Counted from the stretch's first letter, positions 33,061 to 46,474 are shown. The stretch: 64,000 nt of DNA from Strigamia acuminata (GCA_949358305.1 OX442317.1:6018186-6082185); one strand, 5' to 3'. Made by a program: numbers and translations. The notes: a model not told the origin generated them from the letters alone.

Positions 33061-34280
33061 GATTGAATAACACGGAAAAGCATTGTCGTCGAAATTCGAA
33101 TTTTTCGTGTTGTTGTTGTTGTTGCAAAGGGTTTTAGAGTTAAAAACAAGTGTTGTTGTGTTGTTTTTTGTTTTTTTTGGTATTGATGCAAATTTTTTGG
33201 CCCTAGGTAACACCTGGACCTGACCTAAACAAAAGGGCAGGTTGATCCTAAATTGGACCTGATTCTTACAACACCTGGCACATAACACACTTGAAATGTT
33301 ATTTTTTTTCGCTATAACATCAACTCATAAAATAGAACGATTTTCATTCCATTTTAATTTTTTTTTATATATATTTTTTTTTTAATTTTTTTTTTATATA
33401 AATAAAATTTTATGTGATAATTATAAAAGAAAATGTTGTATGTGGAGTTTTTAATAATAATAAATGGTAAAGTAAAAAAGAAATCAATTATTAATTAATT
33501 TTTTTGTTTTCTTTTAACTTTTTTGTTTGTTATTACATTATTACATTTGTTGTTTTCCTTGTTGCAACCTTGGATTAGACAATTTGTTGATTTGCCTGTA
33601 AATATTCGCATTATTTTAATTTTTTTTTTATATTTATATTTTTGGATAACCCATCCCTCCCCACCCGCCATTTTATTTTTTTAAATTCTCAAATTACATA
33701 ACAAACAACAGACACAGTTTGAATATTCATGCAAATGCATTCATTGCAAAACAGGTTTAAAAATATATATAATAAAAAAGAAATTACAATAAAATAAAAT
33801 ATTTTTTTTTTTAAATTTAAAGATGGCGGATTACAGGTATTGATGAAATATTTTTGGAATGAGGAAAAGAAATCCATAAAAAGATTTAAGTATTTTAAAA
33901 AAAAAATTGTAATTACATTTGTTGCCCAAAGGTGGAGAATTGGAAAATGCAGTGGCCTTAAATAGGAAGCGTCGTTAGTTTAATTAATAATTTAATTTTT
34001 TTATTTTGTCTAAATAATTGATTCGAGGTTGAGTAAATTGCAACTGCAAGTGCTCGGAGTTAAAAATGGAATTAGTTAAATGAAATGTAGCACATTGCAG
34101 GTATAAATCAATGGTAAAATAAGCAGTTGAAGAAAAATGTCGTCAACTTATCATTCTTATCAATTATTTTTAAATAGAACAAAGTGCAATTTTTTTTTTC
34201 GATTTGTGGGCTGGATCGGGTTTCGAAAGGATATCTGGTTGATAAGTAGTTGAAGTTCCTGCTTTGGGATTGATCAGTCG
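33061..34280 (+). other. Non-coding AT-rich stretch
   Basis: Long T/A tracts, a GTT microsatellite near 33105-33125 and NATGGCG-type words at 33667 and 33824. No gene seen. Confidence 0.45.
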
Positions 34281-34284
34281 CTAT

Positions 34285-35130
34285 TGAAATCCATATTTGG
34301 GTTGTGAATCAGCATTGAAATCGTCCAGACTGTAAATCGGCATTGAAAATGATATCTGGGGTTTAAATCTGCACTGAAATCAGTATGTGGATTGTAAATC
34401 AGCATTAAAATCGATATTTGGGTCTGAAAATTTGTACTGGAAATCTGCATTGACATAGATATTTAATGTGTAAATTAGCATTGAAATTGTCAATACTGTA
34501 AAATGGCATTTAAATTGTCAAAACTGTAAAATGGCATTTAGATTGTCAAGACTGTAAAATGGCATTTAAATTGTCAAGACTGTAAAGTGGCATTGAAATT
34601 GTTAAGACTGTAAATTGGCATATAAATTTTCAAGAGTGTAAATTGGCATTGAAATTGTCAAGACTATAAATTGGCATTGAAATTGTCAAGACTGTAAAGT
34701 GGAATTGAAATTGTCAAGACTGTAAAGTGGCATTGAAGTTGTCAAGACTGTAAATTGGCATTGAAATTGTCAAGACTGTAAATTGGCATTGTGAAAATGA
34801 TATTTGGGCTAAAAATCTGCACTGAAATTGGTACGCAGACTGTAAATCAGAATTAAAATCGATATGTAAGCTGTAAATTGGCAGTGCAAACGATATATAG
34901 GCTGTAAATTGGCAGTGCAAACGAAATCTAGGCTGTAAATTGGCAGTGCAAACGAAATCTAGGCTGTAAATTGGCATTGAAATCGATATTTAAGCTGTAA
35001 ATTCACTGTGCAATCGATATTTAAGCTGTAAATTAGCATTGTGGTCGATATTTAAGCTGTAAATTAGCATTGTGCTCGATATTTAAGCTGTAAATTAGCA
35101 TTGTGCTCGATATTTAAGCTATAAATTGCG
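34285..35130. repeat. Minisatellite of about 28-30 bp with three subfamilies
   Basis: Units centre on CTGTAAATTGGCATTGAAAT. Subfamilies are ordered: GATATTTGGG-containing units (34285-34450), TTGTCAAGACTGTAAA units (34480-34790), then GCAGTGCAAACGA and TCGATATTTAAGCTGTAAAT units (34850-35130). The gradual change along the array shows local expansion. No SOX core in most units. Confidence 0.87.
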
Positions 35131-36040
35131 ATTCTAATCGATATCTGATTTTAGTTGAATAATTGCTTGCCTTCAAATAACTTTTCTTATACATTTAGTG
35201 ATTTTTAAATATTGCATTTCAATTTTCTTCTAATAATTTTTCAACCCACATTTTGCTTTTCCATGCAAAAAAAAAATGAAGAATAAAACTGAGTTGTATT
35301 CAAATACGGTACTTAATAGACTAATCTACAAAAACTCATCCCAATCATTGAACTCTAAATCAAACAAAATCAAAAATTAATAAACATTTCCTCAAAAAAA
35401 AAAAAATTCCGTCAAATCCATCAACAACGGAACAAATTTTTCCCCTCATCCCCTAACAACAGCCTGCATTTACAAGTAATACAATCCAAAATGGCGGTTG
35501 AGGGATCATAAATAGAGGGGTGGGGCTCGAATAGACCCACTACCCGAGGCGATAAGAAGAAAAAATAAGCTGGGTAGTAACAGGGGTGGGGGTAATGAAC
35601 GAGCCCCCACATAACTCTGTAATAAGTAGGAGTAATAAGTGCTACTCTAAATGCTACACTGCGATGCTCTTTTGTTGCTCGCAACAAAACCGAAAAAATT
35701 CCAAACTCGAAACCCCCCGCCTGCGGCCGACGGTCTAAAACTCGCATAAACTTCCTCCAACAATTTGTATTTCGTCGCAATTTCTCGAATTTTCCGAAAA
35801 ACGGGGCGGGGGGAGGCCCGTGGGGGTCCATGGGGGTCCGCGACGCGCGCCGTCACAACAAAAAAAAAAAAAAACCAATTATTGCCACGAGAAACGCGTT
35901 TCTGGCGTTTCCAATTAAAAATGAAATATAAAAATTTCTATGAAACTTTTAACCCTAAAAAAATGTTTGTTTCATCTCCGCCATTTTTTAATTTATTATT
36001 ATTTCACAATGGTGTAATCTCATGCGGTCAGACGCGCGCG
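35131..36040 (+). other. Non-coding stretch left of candidate promoter 2
   Basis: AT-rich to about 35460, then GC-richer. Contains CAAAATGGCGG at 35489, a G-rich run (GGGGCGGGGGGAGGCC near 35802) and an A run. A 136-codon minus-strand frame and a 176-codon plus-strand frame cross here; neither has features or supporting splice structure. Confidence 0.4.
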
Positions 36041-36376
36041 TATTTGTGGCCAGGGGCCATGGCCGCACCCACCTGCAGTTGGCCGAGCAGTCGCCAGGTG
36101 CAGACAGGTGTGCGTTGTAGTAAAGGGGGGCTGCTAAAGTTGTGTCTGTTTGTCACCTCCACCCTGCGAGCGCCCCCTCGTGTGACCTTTAGTGTCAATA
36201 ATGCTGGCGCAGTTTTGAGTGAGTTTCGTCTCATCCGTTCGTCGCGCGAAGAAATGCTCGCGTTCGAGATGGAATTTCTGGATTTGTTTCAGTAGTGGTC
36301 ACTTGATATTTGCCGCTTGTGATTTCACATGTTACCGGAAGTGTGTGTGTGCATCTGTGCCTCTGGTGGACCCGCG
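36041..36376 (+). promoter_or_regulatory. Candidate promoter and non-coding exon 2
   Basis: CpG-containing island ending in a strong donor, CCCGCG|GTAAGTG, after 36376. Three E2-boxes (CACCTG 36070-36075, CAGGTG 36095-36100, CAGGTG 36105-36110) lie within 41 bp, and an ETS-type ACCGGAAGT sits at 36334-36342, about 35 bp before the donor. The frame across the donor is short. Proposed as an alternative first exon of the SoxD-like gene; unproven. Confidence 0.42.
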
Positions 36377-39300
36377 GTAAGTGTTGACACGTTTGTTGTT
36401 GTTGTTTCTTTGGCATTTTTTTGGGCTCGGAAAAGAATGGAATAAAAGTGTTTGTGAAGTGAGATTGGGAAGGGTCAAGGGCGTTTGGGTCGCGTTTGAT
36501 TTTTCGCGTTGTTTTCGGTGGTTTTTGGGTTTTTTTTGGGTTTGGTTTTCTGGGGTTTGATTTAGGTTAGGGTGCGGAAGGGTTGTGGTGGAGGAATGCG
36601 CAGTTTTGGGTGTTTTTTGGTGTAAGTGGTGGAGTTTTCAATGGGAAAAATCAATTTGTTTTAATATTTAGTTGTATCTAGGCATGGAATTGTGTTGGAA
36701 CAGCTGCAGAGTGTTCAGTTGGTGTTTGGTAAATTATGTTTTGTATTTTAGAGGTTTTTTAATTCACTTTTTAGTGTTTTTAATGTGGTTGGTGCGTTTG
36801 GTGCGATTGGTTTTTCAGTTTTGTTGCTTTTTGGGTTGGGATTTGGTTTTTTTTTATTGGAATTATGAAATTTATAAATAGTTGGTCAATATTATTTTAA
36901 TTTTAATGTGTGGGTGTATATTTTTAGACTTTTTTTTACGCCTTTAAAAAAAATTAGGCTTAAAAGTTTTGTTAGTTACATCATTCTCAAGTTCAAATTA
37001 AGTCAGTAATGGCGGTGTTTACAAATGGCCTATTTGGCTTTATTTCTAAATTTTATATGTCATTTTTAAACTTTTTATTACATCTTAATTTTAATTTTTT
37101 TTTTTTTTAATTTTTGAGATAATGAAAAATTAAATAGGATAAAAGGATTAGGATCAAATAATTGAAACGATGTTTTCCACATTCCTGTCTAGTGCGAAAA
37201 CCCACAAACACTTAACATGCAATTTTCTCACCATTTTGTATTATTTTAATTCAATTTAATCTTCACAATACACGCAGTTTGAAAATTGCCAACGGACTGT
37301 GCAAACAATTTTATCAGATAACAATAAACTGCAAATTTCTGGCAATAAAAAACCAACTTAAAATATATATTTTTTTTCATATCTAATTATTCAACAATAA
37401 AAATCGCCATTTTTTCGCCATTTTGCGAGAGTTTTGTTGCGATACAACACAAAATGCAAGAAAACAAACCAAAATTGTAAAATATCTTCCACTAGAAAAG
37501 AAAAACAAGAAGAAAAAAAATCTTTTGTTCGTTGGAAAACCGCCATTATCTTATCCCGTTGTTTTATCAGTTGCCTTGTTATCACTCCACAACATTTCCT
37601 TCCATTTTAGTGGAGGTTTAAATGATTTGGAATCAACAGTTGATTGTTTTACCTCAATTTCCCAATTTTTTATCCAACTCGAATATTTTGTTGCTTACCT
37701 GTCATGACCTCGTGACCTTTTGTTTACACCTGGCACCAATTAAAGGCAAGTACTATTTTGATTGTGACTTTTATTAGGGACAATTAAGTTGCTGGTATTT
37801 TTCAGGCTTAAGAAAGAGAAACAGAAACAGAGCGAGAGAGAGAGCTTTAATATTGTTTGCACTTGGAAATTTTAGTCCAACATTTTTCTGCTGCTTTGAA
37901 TTCGATTCTTAAGTAAACATGGTTAGTAATGTCGGTTTAAAGCACGTGTGACTATTGTTTGGTGAATGGTTGTTGTTGTAAATGGAGATGGCGAGTTTTA
38001 TTGAGACGTGAAATGCATAATAAAGTCGGATCAAGGTGATGTGGTATTTTTGGGAGTTTCTGGCGATGGGAATTTGCGTGTTAATTGCGTTTTAACTCGT
38101 TTTGGGACGGGATTTTTATTTTGTGTAGTGTAAATACGATGTTTTATTTACATGTGACGTCATTTCCGTGGACAAATCACGAGCACAGCGCTGGGAATTA
38201 ACGCAAAAGGCGTTTTTGATGTATTTTGGATCGTTAGGGGTAATTGATGATTGATAGCGATCTGGCTTGTGTGAGAAAAAGTATTTTTCTGTTTGAATTT
38301 GTAAGTGGACAGATGTTTAGCGAACGTTTGCCAGAAATTTGGGTGCAACACCTCCCAACATGTTTCATTTCCGGCGAGATGAATTGGTGGGAAATGACAA
38401 TGGAAAAGGGAACTTGGTGCTTGTGGACGACAATGAAATGGGTTTAAAATGAAGCAGGAGGTTTAATTTCTCTCTTGGTGGACTATTTTGACTATTTTCA
38501 TGCTTAGCGGAAGCAGATGGGGGTCCGTGACCTTGGTTGAGGTCAAGTGCAGGGGGCCAGACTCGTGGCTAGGAGGTTTGGCCACTTTGGGAGTCTCCTC
38601 ACTGAATATTAAATGACCAAAATACCGGACTCAACTCAGTAGCAGGTTAAGGTTGAGCTGTGAATTTTTTTTTTTTTTTTTGGTTTGAAAAATTTCAAAA
38701 TGGCGAATTTTTTTTTTTTTTTTAATTGTTTTTTAAAAAAAAAAATGTTTTTTAACGTTGTTGTAAAACTATTATTTTTTTTAGGGACGTGAAAGTGAAT
38801 CGGGCTTAATTAGTGGGATTATTGTTAGTGCAATGCAATATGCGATTTGTTGGGAGGGAAATTATCAGCAAAGAGCATCAAATTGGTTTAATTGGATAAT
38901 TATGGAGGTCTTTATGTTAATTACTAATATTTCCTGTGTTTATTGCTTGCAGTTTTTCATGCTTGAAATGTGCTGGGATTTTTTATTTTTTTTAAATTTT
39001 TTTTTTTTTTTTTTTGGGTTGGTGTTGTTGGTATACACTCAAAATTAGCGAGTTTGTTGTTGATAGTTTTTAGGCCTAAATAAATGAATGATTTAAATCA
39101 ATTGGGGTAAAAAAATAATTATTTAAGTGGGTTTATTTGGGGAATAAATGTTGATATGCAATTAGGCCTAAAGTGCAATGTAAATCAACATAAATTTGCA
39201 CATTCCAAAGGGTTTAGAATTGAAGTTTGATTTGAATTTTTAATTGTTGAAAAAAAGGCTTTTGAAGGATGAAAAGGTCAATAACTCTTTGACTTGCATT

Positions 39301-40480
39301 GTAGTTGACTAGTTGGTCATTATAATTATGATTTCTGGTTTTTTTGGTGGGTTTTGGCTGTTTGGTAATGATAATAGTGATGCTAGGTCTTCAATAGTGG
39401 TTTGTTTTGTTTCCTTTTTTTATTTTTTTATTTTATTATTATTATTTTTATTGTTGAAATCGAGGGCAAAAAATGGCGGCTTAAAATGACAGGTCAAACA
39501 CAATTGCCACCTACTGGGAGTTTTTTTGCTCTTGAGGAAAAATTGCTTCTTGGAATTCAATTGGTCAATTGTGTAATTTATTTTGTTGTATTTTTTATTT
39601 ATTTATAAACAATTGAACTTTAAAATTGGAAGATAATGGATAGGAATTATGGATGTTTTGCATAATTTTTTTTTATATATTTATATATAAAAAAAAAAAA
39701 ACATTTTTTTTTTCCAAAACAGAAAAACTAAAAATAATTTTTTTTTAAATATTTTTTTAATGTTTAATTAAAAATGTATTGGTTTTAATTTTTGGCTACA
39801 GATGGCGCAATAGTCCAACAACTTGCTCATAAAAATTACAAGGTTCCCTTTTATTGTTTAATTTTATTATTAGAAATTGCAGAAATTGATTCACTTTTTT
39901 CAACATTTTCACAATTTTTCTTTTTTTATAATTTGAAATAAAATGAAATAAAATTAGAAAGATTAAAAGCCATAAAAAAAGTTGTTTTTAAAGAACTATT
40001 AGTCATTTGTCACAAGTCCCAGGCATCTAAAAATAAACAACAGTGGTCACAAACATACCCAGGGCTTAATTTAAAGATATTACCTGAATTCTTGGCTCGC
40101 ATCAGGTGAACCGGAAGTTAAAAATAATTGAGCCAATTTGCAGATGAGGTGGGTGGCGAAGAATTTTGACAATCTGAAAAAAAGTCATTTCTGATTAACG
40201 GTCAAATAAAAATTATACAAGTATAGGTGGGGGCAGATTTTAAGAGCATAGGTTTTATAGGGGATAATAAATAGATGCACATTAAGATGGTATTTTTAAA
40301 AGATTTTTTTAAAAATATATGTGTTTATTTTGGGAGGAAGAAAAATAGCATTTATTCATGCTTACTTGGGTTTCATTTTTTTTTTCAAAATTGAATAGTG
40401 GTTTTGAAGCATTTAGTGAATGGAACTATTTAGGTATTTGCCGCTAAATTTTTATACATTTTGTTAGGATTTTTATAGGA
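36377..40480 (+). other. Non-coding AT-rich stretch
   Basis: No gene supported. Long G/T-rich and T-rich tracts; several [A/C]GCCATTTT words (two at 37404-37430, plus 37012, 38697, 39472). Short frames of 60-95 codons are low-complexity hydrophobic translations of poly-T. Confidence 0.45.
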
Positions 40481-40489
40481 TGGTTGAAA

Positions 40490-41600
40490 CAATTGAAGCA
40501 ACTTGTTTTTTATTGTTTGATGAATCAATTGATGCAACTTGTTTTTCATTGTTTAAATCAATTGTTGCAACTTGTTTTTTATTGTTTAAAATAATTGTTG
40601 CAACTTGGTTTTTCATTGTTTAAAACAATTGTTGCAATTTTTTCTTCATTTTGTTTAAAACAATTGTTGCAACCCGTTTTTCATTGTTTAATACAATTGT
40701 TGCAACTTGTTTTTTTATTGTTTAAAACAATTGTTGCAACTTGTTTTTCATTGTTCAATACAATTGTTGCAACTTGTTTCTTTATTGTTTAAATAATTGT
40801 TGCAACTTTTTTTCATTGCTTAAAACAATTGTTGCAACTTTTTTTCATTGTTTAAAACAATTGTTGCAACTTTTTTTCATTGTTGAAAACAATTGTTGCA
40901 ATGTGTTTTTCATTGTTGAAAACAATTGTTGCAATGTGTTTTTCATCGTTGAAAACAATTGTTGCAATGTGTTTTTCATTGTTGAAAACAATTGTTGCAA
41001 TGTGTTTTTCATTGTTTAAAACAATTGTTGCAATGTGTTTTTCATTGTTTAAAACAATTGTTGCAACTTATTGTTGAAAACAATTGTTACTTGTTTTTCA
41101 TTGTTTAATACAATTGTTGCAACGTGTTTTTCATTGTTTAAAACAATTGTTGCAATGTGTTTTTCATTGTTTAAAACAATTGTTGCAACTTATTGTTGAA
41201 AACAATTGTTACTTGTTTTTCATTGTTTAATACAATTGTTGCTTGTTTTTCATTGTTTAATACAATTGTTGCAATGTGTTTTTCATTGTTTAAAACAATT
41301 GTTGCAACTTATTGTTTAAAACAATTGTTACTTGTTTTTTATTGTTTAAAACAATTGTTGCAACGTGTTTTTTATTGTTTAAAACAATTGTTGCAATGTG
41401 TTTTTCATTGTTTAAAACAATTGTTGCAACTTATTGTTGAAAACAATTGTTACTTGTTTTTCATTGTTTAATACAATTGTTGCAATGTGTTTTTCATTGT
41501 TTAAAACAATTACTGCAACTTGTTTTTCATTGTTGGTAGCATGCAATAATGCAAAAATACAATATTGTTTCAAAATTATTGCATTTTTTCATTGTTTGAA
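40490..41600. repeat. 33-bp minisatellite of paired SOX-type motifs
   Basis: About 30 copies of a unit reading CATTGTTTAAAACAATTGTT followed by GCAA(C/T)(T/G)TGTTTTT. Each unit holds CATTGTT, then AACAATTGTT, a palindrome of two opposed AACAAT cores, and the palindrome GTTGCAAC in many copies. Because 33 is a multiple of three and the unit lacks stops in some frames, long open frames appear here (repeating ENNCCNVFFIV); these are not genes. Confidence 0.9.
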
Positions 41601-44600
41601 GCAATTGTTTAAATTTTTGCATTCTGCTGAGCTTTTTTTTTGATTTTCTTCTAAAGCTTAAACTCTGAAATTTGCATGTTCTATATTTACAAATATGACC
41701 CAAAATGGCCTCCTGACCTTGAAGTTCTGAAATAAAATGGAAGGCTTAAAATTAGCTGCAAATCGAGTTAATTTTACCTCGTTGAAGCTTATTTTGAGCT
41801 GCAAGTTGAAGCAAACTGCGAGGTATAAAAATGAGTTGGAGGTTTGCAAAAATAGTTATGTCAAAATAAAATATACAAGAGAATCAAACGCCAACTTGGG
41901 AAAAATTTAGGCACTTCATTCATAGACTCGCGCTGCAAATTTAGATTGAATGGCGTCATATGACGTCGTTCAAATCCATGTTGGCGCCAAGGAAATTTTG
42001 CTTAACTTTCAAGTACATATTGCATGTAGTGCTATCATGAGGAGTACAATTTTTTCGTGTTCAAGGTAAGAAATACACTTTGGCCATGATTAGCATTCTA
42101 ATTGTGCGATTTATCTTGAATATTTACAACTGCTTATCCATTTTTTATGCTAATGTATTGTTACATAAGTGTTTCAAAAACCATTTACATTCGAGTTTAT
42201 TGTTGTGTTTTTTTGAATTCAAATAATTTGGTAATTGTTGTGAATTATTTTATTTGTTTTGTTTTTTACTAAATCACATTATTGAAATTATATTTGGTTG
42301 TTTTGCGGTGTGCCGTCCATTTTGGATATCCCATGATTCAGTGTGCGGTAAAGCATTTTGGGATATCCTACGAGTGTGGACAAGAACTGTACATGAAGTG
42401 TGGTATATATTTTTAGTTTTTAATTGTTAGTTTTCAGTCTAAGCGAAACCCATAATCTGGTGTTGTAGTAATGGCTATACAGAACATGAACGCCATCTGT
42501 TGGCAAAGTACTAAAGCATTGACTACAGCAAAAGGTCCATAGCAAATAGCAAAGTTGGAATTAGTTCAGAGTTCTGCCACGGTGGCACTAGTTTGGTATG
42601 GTTCATGACCAGACCAAACAAGAAGCTAATTAATTTTAATTTTAATTTTAATTAATACTTTTGTGATAATTTTTTTTTGATATTTGTTTATCATATTCCA
42701 TTGCAAAACTTGAAATAATTTATTACTTCAGTCTGGTAACAGCGCCATCGTGGTAGAAATCTGAATTAATATCCTATAGAAATGAAATGGAAAGAAAATT
42801 TGAATATTTTTGGTCTAATGAAATTCGCTTTCATTAATTATTTTAATTGTTATAATTTGTAATTTTAATAACAAAAACCTGGGATGATAATTCATATATG
42901 TTTTGTTTCGTATATACGCCATTTAATCCAATTATTTCAATTCTTAAATAACAAAATATCACGAGACACACAAGTAACCAATGGGAGTACGCAATGTGTT
43001 GCTTATTCGGTCAACAGAGTATTATCTCTTTAAAATAATTGATCGAAAAATCCGTTGAAGCGCAAGTTTCATGGCAAATTCAACGGCGATCACACAATAA
43101 CCAGTCGTCAGATGGCGCCGATTTAACACCTAGTGTCAAACACGACCAAAAGTTTGTCGATTAGATGTTTATTCGAATTATTCTTATTATCCGGCGTAAA
43201 TAAAAGCATTGAGAGTGCTTGTTTCTGTCTCATTTGCGTACGGTTGGTGGATTCTCCCGTGGGGACAGCGGTTTACATATGAGCGATCAGATCCGAGCAC
43301 ATTACATCACTTCCGCTCCGCGAACTGCGTCGGTCCGACGTCGGTGCAGGCTCGAGGCGGTGTTGCAAAAGACAGGAGATTGGGTTTGTCTTTTGCTTGT
43401 TTCTGGCCCACTGGCTGTTAATTTTCACCTTTGGACTGCGGTTGGTTGTCGCATTTATTATGAATGGTCCCGCATCATATGCCTGGCGACCAAGACCTTC
43501 CCCGGGGACCACAAGCCACTCAATAATTCCCTTTGATCCCAAACACCACCACCTGCATTACACCGAACCCAACGCCAAACTAAACTTGGAATTGTAAAGA
43601 AAATAAAAATAAAAAATGCCCCGCTCGGCGATGAGCTTTTTTAAAATAAATAAATTAAATAAATAAATAAATAAAAGGGAAAAAATAAATGAAAATGTTT
43701 GAGAAAATGTATTTTGAGACGAGTTTTCTCTGTTTGATGTCATGTTTGACTTGACTGGGGTTTGTCGTGTTTAGTTGTCAGTTATGGCCGGAAGTCGAAC
43801 GAGTTGATATTTTGTAGACTTAAGAATTGGTCAATTTGCAGTTGTGCAATTTATATTTAATAAGTCGGCTTTTAGCACGCTTAAAACGCTTTTCTAGTTT
43901 TATTATGTGTGTTTTAAACCTTTAAAAGTTGTGATTTGTAAAAAAAAATTTTTTGCTTAAATTATCGATTGCTTAAGCGTATTAAGGGGTAAGAAGTGCG
44001 CTGTTGTTCGAGGGGTTTGGCCACCATAATTGGTATCGATTTGATATCAATCATTTGTTGTTGATCGATAACATTATTGTCTAATTAAAGGAGAGTTTTC
44101 TCAAAAGTGACAGCAGCTGTCACTAGGTGTTGATGTATGGGATTTTCATTAATCTTGCTTATCTAGTCACGTGTCAACCCTTTACATACGGGATTAAGAC
44201 GTCATGTGAATTATATTTTGAAAAAATGGTTAAAAATAAAAAAAAGTGTTTGAAGTGGATGCAAATTGAAAGAAGTGTGTTGAAGAGAAAGGTGGACGAG
44301 TCTTTTTATATATATTTATTATTATATAGATAAATATATATTTTTTTGTGCGATTTTTAGCTCGTGTGTTATTTTTCTCAGCAGTTGTGATTTAATTGGA
44401 GTCCATTTAAGCTTTGTGTGAAATCTGATGTGAACATCTGTTTGTTATTAACACCAAAACGTTTTATTTCAAAACTCCTTTCCAATCTCTTTTTATCTAT
44501 TATTACTGCACTTGTGTCGGTTTTAAAAAATAAATTCTGATTTAATTCCACTGATTTCTTCAGTTCGAATTTATTTTCCAGCAAATAAAATCGCAAAATG

Positions 44601-44660
44601 CTCTAATAGAACACCCGCGCTCTCTCAACAAAATCCAAATCATTCCCACAATTTAGATAT
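41601..44660 (+). other. Non-coding stretch with one GC-richer patch
   Basis: 41601-43190 is AT-rich, with two GGATATCC-type words near 42325-42370. 43190-43640 is GC-richer and contains a small frame (listed separately). 43640-44660 has no recognised feature apart from AAAT runs. Confidence 0.4.
43460..43597 (+). CDS. Doubtful 45-codon small ORF
   Basis: ATG frame encoding MNGPASYAWRPRPSPG and onward to a stop, in a locally GC-rich patch and followed 10-25 bp later by AATAAA-like words. The frame is open further upstream (to about 43397) without an ATG, so it might be the end of a spliced exon. Composition is Pro/His-rich; no family recognised. A chance frame is quite possible. Confidence 0.15.
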   Translation: MNGPASYAWRPRPSPGTTSHSIIPFDPKHHHLHYTEPNAKLNLEL

Positions 44661-44669
44661 TGAATTTAA

Positions 44670-45215
44670 TCGGCTCAGTCAATGTAAACATTTATTTTAG
44701 CCGTTTTAGTCAATTTACACATTTATTTTAGTCATTTTGTTCAATTTAGACATTTATTTTAGTCGTTTTGTTCAATTTAGACATTTATTTTAGTCGTTTT
44801 GTTCAATTTAGACATTTATTTTAGTCGTTTTGTTCAATTTAGACATTTATTTTAGTCGTTTTGGTAAATTTAGACATTTATTTTAGTCGTTTTGTTCAAT
44901 TTAGACATTTATTTTAGTCGTTTTGTTCAATTTAGACATTTATTTTAGCCGTTTTGTTCAATTTAGACATTTATTTTAGTCGTTTTGTTCAATTTAGACA
45001 TTTATTTTAGTTGTTTTGGTAAATTTAGACATTTATTTTAGTCGTTTTGTTCAATTTAGACATTTATTTTAGTCGTTTTGTTCAATTTAGACATTTATTT
45101 TAGTCGTTTTGTTCAATTTAGACATTTATTTTAGTCGTTTTGTTCGATTTAGACATTTATTTTAGTCGTTTTGTTCAATTTATTCATTTATTTTAGTCGT
45201 TTTAGTCAATTTAGA
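44670..45215. repeat. 31-bp minisatellite
   Basis: About 17 copies of a unit reading AGTCGTTTTGTTCAATTTAG followed by ACATTTATTTT. Copies are nearly identical (a few have GGTAAA in place of TTCAAT), so expansion is recent. The unit has no AACAAT core. Confidence 0.92.
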
Positions 45216-45895
45216 CCCGCTTTGTGAAGGATACCGCGTTCAATTAGCATCCCGCGCTCAATAAGATCATTTCCGGTGTATATATTTTGTATTCAATGTG
45301 AAAACAATCTATATGGACATAACATGTTTTTATTTTTCTATGTAAAAAGAAGGATATGTATCATTTCTTTGATTAATCCCATTGAAATAAGAGAGTCGTG
45401 GACCCCTAATTAAGGGCTACAATTTGTGGTCGGGCAAGTGGAGGTTTGCTTTAATTTTACCCATTTTCTTTACCATTTTTCCCATTCTAATTTGCCTTTT
45501 AATCAACAACCAATTGAAGTGCAAACAATTTGCATCCCATCAGCCAATAGCTAATTAGCTCTTTTCAACTCTCTGAGGGCTGCTGCGCTTCTACAACATG
45601 ATCTTCGTCATTATGCCCTAAGCATTGTGGGATGTTTGCAAAGTGGATGGAAACAAGTGGGAGACTTTTTCAATGCACTTTGAATTGCACCTTAGAAAGA
45701 AAAAAAAATAATAAAATAAAAAAAATGGCGCATGCTGAATGGCCATTGTGCAGACGCACAAGTGGAAAAATTGGACGAATTAAAATAAAACCGACGGCCC
45801 GAAAGAGCAAATAATTTAAAAATTCTAAATTTTTAATACAATAAAAATGTTGTAAAAATTGTAAAAGGAAGCGGGAAAATGTCGCTCGTTAATGG
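45216..45895 (+). other. Non-coding stretch
   Basis: No gene supported; one AAAATGGCGCATGC word at 45722. Confidence 0.4.
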
Positions 45896-46269
45896 CCGTG
45901 GTTGACATCGATAGCGTTGCGCATTGTTTGCGCTAATACTTGCCACCTTTCCCCCCTGCCAACTGTCCGATTTCCACTCTCCCCGTCTCGCTATTCGTTC
46001 CTGGAATGGTTCCCCTCTGGTGGCAAAATGGTCCAACATTTGGCTCCCTATCGCTCACCCGGAGTCGTATCTCTTCTCTTCTCTCCTCTCTCATCTTGCC
46101 CACATCAGTTGACTCGCGTCCGTCCCTCACTCGGTCACCCGAGCAACCCGAGTAACCCACTTTGTCACGTGGCAGGGCTCGTGAATACAACGTCGGACAT
46201 GGCTGCGCACTTGAACGCCGAACAACTGCTGGTGCCGTCTTGGTTTTAGAGTCCCTCGTCGAACATTGA
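45896..46269 (+). promoter_or_regulatory. Candidate promoter and non-coding exon 3
   Basis: GC-richer island with TTGCGCATTGTTTGCGC (45917-45933), an E-box CACGTG (46166-46171) and a donor TTGA|GTAAGTC after 46269. It contains a short uORF-like frame at 46199-46249 (MAAHLNAEQLLVPSWF) in strong ATG context (GACATGG) that stops 20 bp before the donor. A 115-codon frame overlaps but begins without ATG. Interpreted as an alternative 5' exon; unproven. Confidence 0.4.
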
Positions 46270-46443
46270 GTAAGTCACGTTTCACTTTTTCCAACTATAA
46301 TTGAGGCCGGTGCGGAGGGTTCAAAGTCGATCAAGGTGATCAAAGGGGTGAGCCAAGTTGCCATTTGGTTTTTGGCGATCGGTTGGCAATTGTTAGGCTT
46401 AGATTTGGCGGTTAATGGGGAAACAAAGTATATTTTTTAATTT

Positions 46444-46474
<31 letters not shown>

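Noticed and set aside
32695-33066. 123-codon frame in the C-rich island
   Set aside because: Starts at a non-ATG codon, ends in phenylalanine-rich low complexity, no similarity.
35765-36295. 176-codon frame through candidate promoter 2
   Set aside because: No ATG at the given start, low-complexity content, crosses the CpG-rich island and ends before the donor.
40595-41471. Cys/Phe-rich repeat frames (ENNCCNVFFIV)
   Set aside because: By-product of a 33-bp tandem repeat; frames shift wherever a unit varies.
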